Positions 9,432 to 18,859 of a stretch of 64,000 nucleotides of DNA are shown here, piece by piece; within the stretch, counting starts at the first letter, position 1, and the number at the start of each line of letters is the position of its first letter. Source of the stretch: Clostridium mobile (GTDB taxonomy: Bacteria; Bacillota; Clostridia; Clostridiales; Clostridiaceae); contig NZ_JAHLQF010000005.1 of NCBI RefSeq assembly GCF_018918285.1, positions 92,700 through 156,699 on the forward strand. The letters run 5' to 3'. Below the pieces are notes generated by a model. It worked only from the letters and a program-made list of their open reading frames with translations. It was not told the DNA's origin and searched no databases. The translations under genes and the position numbers were made by a program.

Positions 9432-10670
9432 CTATTCACTCCATTTTTTAAATAGAATAACTCCATTATGTCCACCAAATCCTAATGAGCTAGACATAAC
9501 ATAGTTTAATTTGCATTCTCTTCCTTTATTAGGAACGTAGTCTAAATCACATTCCTCGTCCTCAACTTTATAACCTATTGTGGGAGGTATGAAATTATCA
9601 ATCATTGCTTTTATGGATGCAATAGCTTCCACTGCTCCAGCTGCTCCCAAAAGGTGCCCTGTCATTGACTTAGTTGAACTTATTGGTAACTTTTTAGCAT
9701 AGTCTCCGAATACAGATTTTATTGCTTCTGTTTCAAATTTATCATTATACTCGGTTCCTGTACCATGAGCATTCATATATGAAACCTCTTCATTACGTAT
9801 TCCAGCTTCTTCTATGGCAATTTTCATCGCTCTAGCTGCACCATCCCCTCCTGGAGCTGGTGAAGTTATATGATAAGCATCACAGGTTGAACCATATCCT
9901 ACTAGTTCCGCATAAATATTAGCTTCTCTCTTCTTAGCATGTTCTAAGGATTCAAGTATTACAATGCCTGCTCCTTCACCCATTACAAAGCCATTTCTCT
10001 CTTTATCAAATGGAATAGATGCTCTTTTAGGATCTGTGCTTTTACTTAATGCTGTAAGAGAAATAAATCCAGCCATAGAAAGGGGAGTTATTGATGCTTC
10101 AGTACCACCAGCGATGATAATATCAGCTACACCACTTTGTATCATTCTATAAGCTTCCCCTATACAGTTAGTTCCTGTGGCGCAGGCTGTTACAACTGTA
10201 GTGCATACTCCCTTTGCACCAAATCTTATGGCAATATTCCCTGCTGCCATATTGCTTATTATCATTGGAATAAATAACGGGTGAACTTTATTGGGTCCTT
10301 TTTCTAATAATATTTCCTGCTGCTTTTCAACGGTTGCAATTCCACCTATACCTGATCCAACAACTACTCCAAATTTTTCTTTATCTATATTGTCTAAGTC
10401 TAAATTTGCATCTTTAACAGCCTCTACCGCTGCTGCTACAGCAAATTGGCAATATCTATCCATTCTCTTTGCTTCTCTTCTATCTATAGCCTCTTCAGGA
10501 TTAAAATTTTTAACCTCTGCTGCTAATTTAGCTTTAAAATTTTCTGTATCAAAAGCTTTAATAAAATCTATGCCACAAACTCCATCTTTTAAATTGTTCC
10601 AAAATATATCTACATTATTACCTATAGGGGTTATTGCTCCCATGCCTGTTATAACCACTTTTCTTTTCAC
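9432..10670 (-). CDS. fabF: 3-oxoacyl-ACP synthase II (KAS II)
   Basis: FabF elongates acyl-ACP by condensation with malonyl-ACP. The 412-residue thiolase-fold protein shows the Cys-His-His triad: C163 in 'TACATGTN', one histidine in '[11 protein letters not shown]' and one in '[12 protein letters not shown]'. The '[18 protein letters not shown]' end is typical. It belongs to the fab operon between fabG and accB and is the main elongating ketosynthase visible here. Confidence 0.97.
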   Translation of the reverse strand: MKRKVVITGMGAITPIGNNVDIFWNNLKDGVCGIDFIKAFDTENFKAKLAAEVKNFNPEEAIDRREAKRMDRYCQFAVAAAVEAVKDANLDLDNIDKEKFGVVVGSGIGGIATVEKQQEILLEKGPNKVHPLFIPMIISNMAAGNIAIRFGAKGVCTTVVTACATGTNCIGEAYRMIQSGVADIIIAGGTEASITPLSMAGFISLTALSKSTDPKRASIPFDKERNGFVMGEGAGIVILESLEHAKKREANIYAELVGYGSTCDAYHITSPAPGGDGAARAMKIAIEEAGIRNEEVSYMNAHGTGTEYNDKFETEAIKSVFGDYAKKLPISSTKSMTGHLLGAAGAVEAIASIKAMIDNFIPPTIGYKVEDEECDLDYVPNKGRECKLNYVMSSSLGFGGHNGVILFKKWSE

Positions 10671-10707
10671 TTATAATACCAACCTTTCTATTAGAATTGG
10701 ATTTTTC

Positions 10708-11460
10708 CTATATAACCATTCCTCCGTCTACATTTATAACCTGACCTGTAATATAAGAAGATTTATCTGATGCTAGAAAAGCTACTACTTCTCCTATATC
10801 CTCAGGCTTTCCAAATTTCTTAAGAGGAATGTTATTTAATGAGGCTTCTTTAACCTTATCTGATAATACCTCTGTCATATCAGTTTGAATAAACCCTGGA
10901 GCTACTGCATTAACATTTACTCCCCTTGCTGCTAATTCTCTAGCAACAGATTTTGTTAATCCTATTATTCCAGCTTTAGCAGCTGCATAATTTGACTGGC
11001 CTGCATTGCCTGTGATACCTACCACCGAAGATATGTTTATTATTTTTCCATACCTTTGCTTTATCATATATGGGGTTGTATGTTTAATACAGTTAAATGC
11101 TCCTTTTAAATTTACTTGGATTACTTTATCAAAATCCTCTTCTTTCATTCTCATAATAAGACCATCAGCAGTAATACCAGCATTATTAACTAAAATATCT
11201 AAGGACTTAAAGGCATCTATGGCGGACTTTACTATATTTTCAGCTTCTTTAAAATTACTAACATCCCCTTGAACAGCAATTACTCTTACTCCTTTATCTT
11301 CTATCTCCTTTATAACTTCTTCCACTACTTTTCCACTACTTCTATAGTTTATAACTATATTTGCGCCAAGATCAGCAAGTTTAAGGGCAATTGCTTTTCC
11401 TATTCCCCTAGTCCCACCTGTAACAACAGCAGTTTTTCCTTCTAAAACTCTATTTTGCAT
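10708..11460 (-). CDS. fabG: 3-oxoacyl-ACP reductase FabG
   Basis: FabG is a short-chain dehydrogenase that reduces 3-oxoacyl-ACP with NADPH. With the start chosen here (250 residues) the nucleotide loop is 'TGGTRGIG' near residue 15, the structural 'NNAG' follows, and the catalytic triad is S145, Y158 and K162. The frame extends upstream to a TTG at 11478, but the ATG at 11460 gives the expected N-terminus and has a GGAG upstream. It follows fabD closely. Confidence 0.95.
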   Translation of the reverse strand: MQNRVLEGKTAVVTGGTRGIGKAIALKLADLGANIVINYRSSGKVVEEVIKEIEDKGVRVIAVQGDVSNFKEAENIVKSAIDAFKSLDILVNNAGITADGLIMRMKEEDFDKVIQVNLKGAFNCIKHTTPYMIKQRYGKIINISSVVGITGNAGQSNYAAAKAGIIGLTKSVARELAARGVNVNAVAPGFIQTDMTEVLSDKVKEASLNNIPLKKFGKPEDIGEVVAFLASDKSSYITGQVINVDGGMVI

Positions 11461-11486
11461 AATTATTCTCAACTCCAATTTTAAAA

Positions 11487-12428
11487 TTATTCAATATTTA
11501 ATGCCTTCAATGTTCTATCTAGGGATTTTAAATCTTCAATGTTATAAGCTTCTGCTTTTCTATTTATCTTTTTTACAAAGCTACTTAATGCTTTTCCAGG
11601 TCCTATTTCTATAAAAATTTCTATTCCATCCTGAAACATTTTATCTATGCTATGTTCCCACTTTACGGGGCTAACAATTTGTTTTTTTAATATACTTTTT
11701 ATATTGCTATCTTCAAGATAATCTCCTGTAACGTTAGTTATTAGTGGAATTGAAGATTTTTTAAATTCTATTTCTTTTAATTCCTTTTCTAATTTATCTG
11801 ATGCCTTAGCTAACATAGAACTATGAAACGGACCACTTACATTGAGAATTACTGCCTTTAACGCGCCTTTTTCTTTAGCAATTTCACATGCATAATTTAA
11901 TGCATTTAATTCTCCTGCTATTACTATTTGACCTGGACAATTAAAGTTAGCTGGTTCTACTATTCCTAATGAAGATGCTCTTTTACAAATCTCATCTATA
12001 TTTTCTTTATCTAATCCTAAAATAGCTGCCATACCACCTTTTCCCTTTGGTACTGCTTCTTCCATATACTTTCCTCTTCTTCTAACTAAATTAACGGCCT
12101 GATAAAAATCTAGCCTTTTGCTACATACAAGAGCTGAATATTCTCCTAAACTTAGTCCAGCTACTACAGTAGGTGTTATTCCATACCTCTCAAATATTTT
12201 TAAAGTCCCTATACTATGTGTTAATATAGCCGGTTGTGTATTTTCAGTTCTTGCTAGTTCTTCTTCCTGTCCAGTAAAGCACATCTCACTTATACTAAGG
12301 CCTAATACTTCATCTGCTTCATGAAATATATTCTTACACTCTGAAAAATTATCATATAGCTCTTTTCCCATTGCTAAATATTGTGATCCTTGTCCTGGGA
12401 ACAAAAAAGCTATTTTTTTATTCTCCAT
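11487..12428 (-). CDS. fabD: Malonyl-CoA:ACP transacylase
   Basis: FabD loads malonyl groups from malonyl-CoA onto ACP. The 313-residue protein shows the acyltransferase motifs 'FPGQGSQYLAMG' and 'GLSLGEYSAL' with nucleophile S93, and the catalytic histidine in 'SGPFHSSML'. Its start overlaps the end of fabK by 11 bases, so the two are translationally coupled. Confidence 0.97.
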   Translation of the reverse strand: MENKKIAFLFPGQGSQYLAMGKELYDNFSECKNIFHEADEVLGLSISEMCFTGQEEELARTENTQPAILTHSIGTLKIFERYGITPTVVAGLSLGEYSALVCSKRLDFYQAVNLVRRRGKYMEEAVPKGKGGMAAILGLDKENIDEICKRASSLGIVEPANFNCPGQIVIAGELNALNYACEIAKEKGALKAVILNVSGPFHSSMLAKASDKLEKELKEIEFKKSSIPLITNVTGDYLEDSNIKSILKKQIVSPVKWEHSIDKMFQDGIEIFIEIGPGKALSSFVKKINRKAEAYNIEDLKSLDRTLKALNIE

Positions 12429-13374
12429 AATTTAATCTCCCATCCTTAGATAAGCCTTCTAGAACAACTTTTATATCAAACATTTCTTTAATTATCTCTT
12501 CACAACTCTCTTCCTTAGTTATAAGCCCAGCAATTTGACCTGCCATTAAAGAGCCATTTTCTATATCTCCATCTTTAACAGCCTTTACTAAAGCACCTTT
12601 TCCTAATTCATTTAACTCTTCCATTGATATATTTTCTTTTTCTAATAGTTGAAATTGTCTTGTCAATTTATTTCTAAGCACCCTTACTGGATGACCTGTA
12701 CTTCTTCCTGTAACTACTGTATCTATGTCTTTAGCGCTAATAATTTTATTCTTGTAATTTTGATGGACTGTACATTCCTTAGCTACTAAAAATCTAGTTC
12801 CAACTTGAACTGCTGATGCTCCTAACATAAACGCTGCAGCTACTCCTCTTTTATCACCAATTCCTCCTGCAGCTATAACAGGAATTTTCACTTCATCTAC
12901 TACTTGAGGAAGCAGTGCCATTGTAGTTAGCTCTCCAATATGTCCTCCTGCTTCACATCCTTCTGTAACAACTGCATCTGCACCAGCCCTTTCCATTCTT
13001 TTCGCTAATGCAACAGAAGGAACTACTGGTATAACTTTTATTCCATACTCTTTCCACATACTTATATACTTACCTGGATTGCCTGCTCCAGTGGTAACTA
13101 CCTTTACACCTTCTTCACACACCATTTTAGCTATATCTTCCGCATATGGACTTAATAACATTATGTTTACACCAAAAGGCTTAGTTGTTAATATTTTTGT
13201 TTTTCTAATTTCCTCTCTAACTATTTCTACTGGTGCATTACCTGCTGCTATAATTCCTAATCCTCCTGCATTTGAAACTGCTGAAACTAAACTACTATCT
13301 GCAATCCATGCCATAGCACCTTGAATTATGGGATATTTTATTCCTACCATTTGGCAGAATATATTTTTATTCAT
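12418..13374 (-). CDS. fabK: FMN-dependent enoyl-ACP reductase II
   Basis: FabK reduces trans-2-enoyl-ACP, the last step of each cycle, replacing FabI. The protein is a TIM-barrel flavoenzyme related to nitronate monooxygenase: 'KYPIIQGAMAWI' at the start, 'EGCEAGGHIGE' and 'IPVIAAGGIGDKRGVAAAFMLGASAVQVGTRF' for FMN phosphate binding. The frame extends to 13410, but the ATG at 13374 has a good AGGGGTGA Shine-Dalgarno sequence and gives the usual 318 residues. No fabI is seen in the operon. Confidence 0.93.
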   Translation of the reverse strand: MNKNIFCQMVGIKYPIIQGAMAWIADSSLVSAVSNAGGLGIIAAGNAPVEIVREEIRKTKILTTKPFGVNIMLLSPYAEDIAKMVCEEGVKVVTTGAGNPGKYISMWKEYGIKVIPVVPSVALAKRMERAGADAVVTEGCEAGGHIGELTTMALLPQVVDEVKIPVIAAGGIGDKRGVAAAFMLGASAVQVGTRFLVAKECTVHQNYKNKIISAKDIDTVVTGRSTGHPVRVLRNKLTRQFQLLEKENISMEELNELGKGALVKAVKDGDIENGSLMAGQIAGLITKEESCEEIIKEMFDIKVVLEGLSKDGRLNYGE

Positions 13375-13384
13375 ACTGTCACCC

Positions 13385-13609
13385 CTATTCAACAGCTCTT
13401 TTTTGTACAAAGTTTACAGCATCGCTTACAGTTCTAATTGATTCTGCATCTTCTATTTCTATATTAAACTCCTCTTCTATTTCTATTACAATTTGAAATA
13501 AATCTAAAGAATCTACTCCTAAGTCCTCAAAGGAAGTTTCTAAAGTTACCTTTTCTTCCTCAACATTTAATTGATCACAAATTATATTTCTTATTTTTTC
13601 AAATATCAT
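13385..13609 (-). CDS. acpP: Acyl carrier protein
   Basis: ACP carries the growing acyl chain on phosphopantetheine. The 74-residue acidic protein has the modification site S34 in 'GVDSLDLFQ'. An AGGAGG Shine-Dalgarno sequence precedes the ATG. Position between fabH and fabK fits its role as shared substrate carrier. Confidence 0.97.
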   Translation of the reverse strand: MIFEKIRNIICDQLNVEEEKVTLETSFEDLGVDSLDLFQIVIEIEEEFNIEIEDAESIRTVSDAVNFVQKRAVE

Positions 13610-13635
13610 TTATTTATTCCTCCTAAAATTAAATA

Positions 13636-14637
13636 TTATTTACACCACTTTATAATTGATCCACCCCAGGTAAGACCTCCGCCAAAACCAACCATAAGTA
13701 TGTTTTGGCCCTTTTTTAAAAGTCCTTTTCTATTCATTTCATCTAAGGCTATAGGTATACTTGCTGCCGAAGTATTACCGTAGCTTTGTAAATTAATATA
13801 GAACTTTTCTTTATCTATATCTAATTTCTTTATAGTATGATCTATTATCCTTAAATTAGCTTGATGAGGTATTATATAGTCTATATTGCTTAAGTCTAAC
13901 TTAGCTTCTTCTAGAAGTTTCTCTATAGTTTCTTCCATAACTTTAACCGCAAATTTAAATATTTCTTTTCCTTCCATGGATAAGTATTTACTATTTTTAT
14001 ATACTTCATCTCCTAATACTTCTTTTCTTAAAATATTATTATTTATATCTACAGGTGCAGCATCACATTTTAAAAGATCACTTCCTCTTCCATCTGAAGC
14101 CATATAGTTTCCTAACACACCTTCTTCATTACCTATACTCAGAACGGCTGCTCCCGCCCCATCACCAAAGAGCACACAAGTACCTCTATCATTCCAATCT
14201 AATATCTTTGATAGTGTCTCTCCTCCAATTATCAAAGCGTTTTTCATAGCTCCATTTCTTAAAAATTGATATGCAATATTTAGAGCATATATAAAACCAG
14301 AACAAGCTGCTGAAATATCAAAACATACTGCTCTACTCGCACCTATTAAACTTTGAACGATACATGCAGTGGACGGAGTATAACAATCTGGAGTGGTTGT
14401 AGCTACTATAATTAAATCTATATCTTCTGCATTTATAGAAGCATTTTTTAATGCATTAATAGCTGCTTTAGCTGCTATCTTAGAGGTGTTTTCTCCTGTA
14501 GTAATTCTTCTTTCACCTATTCCTGTTCTGCTTCTTATCCATTGATCATTTGTATCTATAATTTTTGATATCTCATCATTAGTTAATATTCTTTCAGGTA
14601 CGTAACTTCCAGTACCTATTATTTGTACTTCTCCCAT
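13636..14637 (-). CDS. fabH: 3-oxoacyl-ACP synthase III (KAS III)
   Basis: FabH starts each fatty acid by condensing acyl-CoA with malonyl-ACP and so sets the primer, straight or branched. The 333-residue protein has the KAS III triad: C112 in 'SAACSGFIYAL', H in 'IPHQANLRI' and N in 'YGNTSAASIP'. It follows fabT by three bases. Confidence 0.97.
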   Translation of the reverse strand: MGEVQIIGTGSYVPERILTNDEISKIIDTNDQWIRSRTGIGERRITTGENTSKIAAKAAINALKNASINAEDIDLIIVATTTPDCYTPSTACIVQSLIGASRAVCFDISAACSGFIYALNIAYQFLRNGAMKNALIIGGETLSKILDWNDRGTCVLFGDGAGAAVLSIGNEEGVLGNYMASDGRGSDLLKCDAAPVDINNNILRKEVLGDEVYKNSKYLSMEGKEIFKFAVKVMEETIEKLLEEAKLDLSNIDYIIPHQANLRIIDHTIKKLDIDKEKFYINLQSYGNTSAASIPIALDEMNRKGLLKKGQNILMVGFGGGLTWGGSIIKWCK

Positions 14638-14640
14638 GGT

Positions 14641-15108
14641 TTAAGTCTCCTTCTTTTCAACCTCTAGGTTATATTTACTTTTAAAAAACTTATTTAGCTT
14701 TTCAAGGGAGGATACTAATACCTTTTCTTCCTCTTCAGATAATCCTGAAATTGTTTCCTTCACCATATTTGAGTGAAATTTTTCATGAATCCTATAAGCT
14801 AACTTTCCTCTTTTAGTTAGACTTACATAAACAATTCTTCTATCTTCCTCAGATCTACTTCTCTCTACATATCCTTTTTTCACCAAATTATTTATTGCTG
14901 TAGTTAGTGTTCCCACAGTTATTTTTAAATCCATTGCAATTTCTGACATAGTTCTCTTATTATAAAGACTTACAGCTTCTATAGTGTGCATTTCTGTTAC
15001 TGATAAATCCTTAAACTCTCCACTTTGTAAAGCATTTTGTTCAATTGTCAGGATATCATTAAATATATCCACTAAAAGTTCATTCAATACATTTATTGAC
15101 CTACTCAC
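14641..15108 (-). CDS. fabT: FabT-like MarR-family repressor of fatty acid synthesis
   Basis: The 155-residue winged-helix protein has the MarR core ('MSEIAMDLKITVGTLTTAINNLVKKGYVERSRSEEDRRIVYVSLT'). Known FabT proteins bind long-chain acyl-ACP and then repress fab genes at TTTGATNNTCAAA-like palindromes. Two such sites sit at the promoter of this operon, so autoregulation and end-product control are likely. The FabT assignment rests on family, operon place and operators. Confidence 0.92.
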   Translation of the reverse strand: MSRSINVLNELLVDIFNDILTIEQNALQSGEFKDLSVTEMHTIEAVSLYNKRTMSEIAMDLKITVGTLTTAINNLVKKGYVERSRSEEDRRIVYVSLTKRGKLAYRIHEKFHSNMVKETISGLSEEEEKVLVSSLEKLNKFFKSKYNLEVEKKET

Positions 15109-16174
15109 AGTCTTTCACTTCCTCGATTAATTCTTCTATAAGTTCTTTTACAGTTACTATTTTATTCATCTTGTAACCCTTACTACCTATGAAAAGTAAT
15201 CCCTCTTCTACATTTCCCCTAACAGCATTAATTAGGGCTTTTGATATACAATATATAGTGGTTTTAGGATTACATTTTTTTAAACAACCATAACATCTGT
15301 CAATTTCATCTCTGTTTTTTTCAATCTCTTTAATAAAGTTGTTGATTATTGCTCTGCCTGGAAGACCTACAGGACTTTTTATTATGTCTATGTTCTCTTC
15401 CTTGCACTCCAAATAGCACCTTTTATAGTTAATATGAGCATCACATTCTTCTGTACAAATAAATCTTGTGGCCATTTGAACCCCATGGGCCCCTAATTTT
15501 AAATATTTTTCTATATCTTTTCCCGTGTATATTCCACCTGCAGCAATTATAGGTATATTTTTCTCATATTTATTTTCAAAGTACTTCACTTCTTCAATTA
15601 CTTCTTTAAGTATTTTTTCTAAAGTCAAATCATTATTCTCTATAAGCTCTTCATAATTAAATCCTAAATGTCCACCCGCTTCCGAACCCTCTACTACTAT
15701 AAAGTCTGGAAGATAAGAATACTTGTCATACCAAAGCTTACAGATTATCTTGGCTGCTTTACCAGAAGATACAATGGGTGCTATCTTAGTTTTGCTCCCC
15801 TTAACTAAATCAGGTAAATTTTTAGGAATACCTGCTCCTGATATTATTACATCTATGCCTTCTTCTACTGCAGCCTTAGCCATTTCATCATAATTGTTCA
15901 TAGCTACCATTAAATTTACACCAATTATTCCTAGCGGACTTAATTTTTTAGATTTTCTTATTTCATTTTTTAAAGCTCTAATGTTTGCTTCTTTGCTATT
16001 GGTCTCAAAATCCTCTTCATTAAATCCAATTTGAACTCCTGATATAATTCCTATCCCACCTTCATTTGCTACTGCTGCAGCCAATTTTGAAAGTGAAACT
16101 CCTATGCCCATACCGCCTTGGATAATAGGGATTTTTGCTTCTAGATTTCCAATTTGCAAAGGAGATATCTTCAT
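15101..16174 (-). CDS. NMO/FabK-like FMN protein at the head of the fab operon
   Basis: This 357-residue flavin TIM-barrel protein is a second member of the FabK/nitronate monooxygenase family ('IPIIQGGMGIGVSLSKLAAAVANEGG', 'VEGSEAGGHLGF', 'IPIIAAGGIYTGKDIEKYLKLGAHGVQMATRF'). It differs from fabK in having a cysteine-rich C-terminal segment, 'CYGCLKKCNPKTTIYC'. It is first in the operon and overlaps fabT by eight bases. It may be an accessory reductase or a nitronate/alkyl oxidase; the substrate cannot be told from sequence. Confidence 0.85.
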   Translation of the reverse strand: MKISPLQIGNLEAKIPIIQGGMGIGVSLSKLAAAVANEGGIGIISGVQIGFNEEDFETNSKEANIRALKNEIRKSKKLSPLGIIGVNLMVAMNNYDEMAKAAVEEGIDVIISGAGIPKNLPDLVKGSKTKIAPIVSSGKAAKIICKLWYDKYSYLPDFIVVEGSEAGGHLGFNYEELIENNDLTLEKILKEVIEEVKYFENKYEKNIPIIAAGGIYTGKDIEKYLKLGAHGVQMATRFICTEECDAHINYKRCYLECKEENIDIIKSPVGLPGRAIINNFIKEIEKNRDEIDRCYGCLKKCNPKTTIYCISKALINAVRGNVEEGLLFIGSKGYKMNKIVTVKELIEELIEEVKDCE

Positions 16175-16192
16175 AAAATCTCCTCCTTATTT

Positions 16193-16205
16193 TTTGATAT
16201 TCAAA
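16193..16205. promoter_or_regulatory. FabT-type operator, promoter-distal copy
   Basis: TTTGATATTCAAA is a palindrome with one central unpaired base and matches the known FabT/FAS operator core. It lies in the leader just downstream of the predicted start site of the fab operon and 16 bp, centre to centre, from the second copy. Confidence 0.85.
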
Positions 16206-16208
16206 TAT

Positions 16209-16221
16209 TTTGATAGTCAAA
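16209..16221. promoter_or_regulatory. FabT-type operator, promoter-proximal copy
   Basis: TTTGATAGTCAAA touches the -10 box (16221-16226) of the fab promoter and covers the expected transcription start. Binding here would block RNA polymerase directly. Confidence 0.88.
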
Positions 16222-16249
16222 GTATATACTCAAAAAAAATATTTGTCAA
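16221..16249 (-). promoter_or_regulatory. Promoter of the fatty acid synthesis operon
   Basis: Read on the minus strand, TTGACA (16244-16249) and TATACT (16221-16226) are 17 bases apart, a near-perfect sigma-A promoter. Two FabT palindromes follow immediately. Confidence 0.9.
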
Positions 16250-16303
16250 TTATTTTAAAAAATAAAATGGATATAATTATTCTATTATACCCATTATTTT
16301 TAG

Positions 16304-16945
16304 TTAATCGTAATAAGAATATTTTATTTCTAATCTTTTAAATAATATCACAAGGATAGCACCTAATATTAAATATATTATTCCACCTATTACAAAGGGT
16401 ACTAAAGTAAAATCTCTTGTCATTACTTCTTTAGAGGCTCTTAATATCTCTTCCATACCTATTATTGCAACTAAAGCAGTATCTTTTATTAAACTAATAG
16501 CTTCATTGCAAGTAGATGGTATAACCCTTTTAATCGTTTGAGGAATAATTACTCTTTTCATCATTTGATAATTATTCATACCCAATGCTTTTGATGCTTC
16601 GTATTGTCCTTTATCTATAGATTGAATGCCAGATCTAAATATCTCTGTAAAATATGCAGAGTAATTTAAAGTAAAAGTTATTACTGCTGCATTGAATCTG
16701 CTAATTTTAAATCCTAAATATGGCATACCATAATATATAAAGAATAACTGTATCAGTAAAGGAGTGCCTCTAAAAATCCAAGTATACACACCTATTATAA
16801 AACTACATACTTTATTTTTAGACACCTTTATCAAAGAAAATACTATGGCTATAGCAATAGAACTCATTAATACTATTGAAAAAAGCCATAAAGTAACGTC
16901 ACTACCCTTTATAATAAATAAAATTGTGTCATATAGCTTGGTCAT
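16304..16945 (-). CDS. Polar amino acid ABC transporter permease
   Basis: The 213-residue membrane protein belongs to the HisMQ/GlnP permease family. It has the EAA loop 'EASKALGMNNYQMMKRVIIPQTIKRVIPSTCNEAI' that docks the ATPase, 'WIFRGTPLLIQLFFIYYGMP' typical of the family, and about five membrane spans. It follows the binding-protein gene by 12 bases. The ATPase gene that normally completes the cassette is not next to it. Confidence 0.93.
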   Translation of the reverse strand: MTKLYDTILFIIKGSDVTLWLFSIVLMSSIAIAIVFSLIKVSKNKVCSFIIGVYTWIFRGTPLLIQLFFIYYGMPYLGFKISRFNAAVITFTLNYSAYFTEIFRSGIQSIDKGQYEASKALGMNNYQMMKRVIIPQTIKRVIPSTCNEAISLIKDTALVAIIGMEEILRASKEVMTRDFTLVPFVIGGIIYLILGAILVILFKRLEIKYSYYD

Positions 16946-16957
16946 TTATAATCACCT

Positions 16958-17764
16958 CTATTTTGCAATTAGATCTTTTCCAAGCCATTTTTTTGATATC
17001 TTTTCTGTAGTGCCGTCCTTTTTCATTTCATCTATTATTCTATCTATCTCTTCCCTAAAAGCTTCATCAGTTTTTCTCACTCCTACCCCAAAAGGTTGTG
17101 TACCAAAATTTTCATCTAAAACTTTAAAAGCATCCTGCTTCTTTGTCATATAATATCTTCCTACTATTTCATCTATAACTACAGCTTCTACTCTGCCTAT
17201 AGATAAATCCATTAAAGCTTCTGCATAGTTTGCATATCTTTTTATTTCTTTAAAAGTTTTCATGACTTCTGGCTCTGTTTTTATAGCATCTTCACTAGTA
17301 CTCCCCATTTGAATCCCTATAACTTTACCTTCTAAATCTTTTTTATTTTTTATTGAGGAATCTTTATTAACCATAATAATTTGTCCATCAAAAAGATATT
17401 CTTTCGTAAAACCTATTTGCTCTTTTCTCTTTTCAGTTATACTCAGTCCATTCCATATAACATCTACATCACCATTATTTAAACTTCCTATTATTCCATT
17501 CCAATCTACTGGCTTAAATACAACTTTAACCCCCATCCTGCTAGCAACTTCTTTAGCTAAATCTATATCCAAGCCAACAATTTCCCCCTTTTCATCTCTA
17601 AATCCCATTGGGGCAAAAGTATCATCTAAACCAACTATAAACTCTCCTCTTTTTTTAATCTCTTCTAAGGATTTATCTTCTTTGCTATGGTTTTTATCAC
17701 ATCCCATTAGTAATATACTTAAAGCAAAAAATATTGCTAAAATCGTTAATAGTCTCTTTTTCAT
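16958..17764 (-). CDS. Amino acid ABC transporter substrate-binding lipoprotein
   Basis: This SBP_bac_3 family protein would capture a polar amino acid outside the membrane and deliver it to the adjacent permease. The N-terminus from the ATG at 17764 is a lipoprotein signal ('KKRLLTILAIFFALSILLMGC'), and that start has a strong AAGGAGG Shine-Dalgarno sequence, better than the upstream frame extension to 17803. Mature features include 'RGEFIVGLDDTFAPMGFRDEKGEIVGLDIDLA' and 'WNGLSITEKRKEQIGFT'. Specificity is not predictable here. Confidence 0.93.
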   Translation of the reverse strand: MKKRLLTILAIFFALSILLMGCDKNHSKEDKSLEEIKKRGEFIVGLDDTFAPMGFRDEKGEIVGLDIDLAKEVASRMGVKVVFKPVDWNGIIGSLNNGDVDVIWNGLSITEKRKEQIGFTKEYLFDGQIIMVNKDSSIKNKKDLEGKVIGIQMGSTSEDAIKTEPEVMKTFKEIKRYANYAEALMDLSIGRVEAVVIDEIVGRYYMTKKQDAFKVLDENFGTQPFGVGVRKTDEAFREEIDRIIDEMKKDGTTEKISKKWLGKDLIAK

Positions 17765-17864
17765 TTGATAACTCCTCCTTTTATTAATTAATATGAAACC
17801 CATTATACTTTAGTACACTAAATTTGTAAAGTGCTAATTCATGAAATTAAATTAATAATAAAAT

Positions 17865-17899
17865 AAACTGCCACCAATAATTAATATTAGCGGCAGTTT
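17865..17899 (-). terminator. Terminator between the M23 peptidase and the ABC genes
   Basis: On the minus strand a 15-bp stem with G-U pairs closes a 5-base TTAAT loop and is followed by TATTTTATT, just after the M23 gene's stop codon. Confidence 0.75.
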
Positions 17900-17902
17900 G
17901 TT

Positions 17903-18688
17903 TTAATTTATATATTCAGTAGGGTCTTGAGGTACTCCTTTAATTCTTACTTCAAAGTGGAGGTGAGGTCCTGTACTTCTCCCTGTGCTACCCACTTCTG
18001 CAATTTTGTCGCCCACTTTAACATATTCACCTTTTTGGGCAAACAATTTGCTGCAATGTCCATATATTGTAACAGTATCATCTCCATTATCTATTCTCAC
18101 TACATTTCCATAGCCATTCTCCCATCCAGAATAAATAACTTTTCCAGGCAATATAGCATGTATAGGAGTACCTGAAGGTGCTGCTATGTCTACTCCATTA
18201 TGCATCCTACCCCATCTCATTCCAAAATTAGAAGAAACGGTACCTCTTGATAGCACTGGATTACTATCCTTAATATTTTCACCTTTAATGGTAAAACTTA
18301 CATCCCAAATTTCATCGTGTCCATTCATGATATTATATGCAAAATATTCAGGTTCTCTAACCTCATCGGCATTGACTATGTCTTTGTAGTAAGTTATGCT
18401 GTTGTTTAATATAACTTCTTTTATATTTTTAAACTCAGAATTTTTAATGCTCTCTTCTCTGATTATATTTAGCATCTTCTTTATATCATCTTCACTATTT
18501 AATAATGCAACCTTTACTCCATCTGATTTAACTACTATGGCTTCTTTCATTACTATCTCTTCTTCTACTTTTTTGTTAGATTGAACACTTTTGTTTATGT
18601 AGAGTTTATTGTTCATAATAATAATGGAAAATAAAGTTGTCATGGAAATTAAAAGTACTATAAATGACTTTCTATTTTTTACTCTCAT
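17903..18688 (-). CDS. M23 family metallopeptidase (LytM-type), membrane-anchored
   Basis: The 261-residue protein has an N-terminal membrane segment ('SFIVLLISMTTLFSIIIM'), a middle region of unclear fold, and a C-terminal LytM/M23 domain. Zinc-binding and catalytic motifs are visible: 'MHNGVDIAAPSG' and 'GPHLHFEVR', with 'YGHCSKL' between. It should cut peptidoglycan cross-bridges or act as a structural relative, outside the membrane. Dimension and layout resemble sporulation or cell-division M23 proteins, but which is not clear. Confidence 0.88.
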   Translation of the reverse strand: MRVKNRKSFIVLLISMTTLFSIIIMNNKLYINKSVQSNKKVEEEIVMKEAIVVKSDGVKVALLNSEDDIKKMLNIIREESIKNSEFKNIKEVILNNSITYYKDIVNADEVREPEYFAYNIMNGHDEIWDVSFTIKGENIKDSNPVLSRGTVSSNFGMRWGRMHNGVDIAAPSGTPIHAILPGKVIYSGWENGYGNVVRIDNGDDTVTIYGHCSKLFAQKGEYVKVGDKIAEVGSTGRSTGPHLHFEVRIKGVPQDPTEYIN

Positions 18689-18859
18689 TATATTATTCTC
18701 CTTTTTACTAAATGGATATTTGTTGTAAAAAAAACATCTTTATCTATTCTATGCATATTTTAAAATTTTATAATACATTTTGATAAAATGCTTTGTTGAG
18801 ATAAAATATATACTTTGTTATAATTAAATGATGCAATAATTAATATAGGGGGTGTTTTT

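Noticed and set aside
9964..10152. Plus-strand frames within fabF and other fab genes
   Set aside because: They are antisense shadows of well-supported genes.
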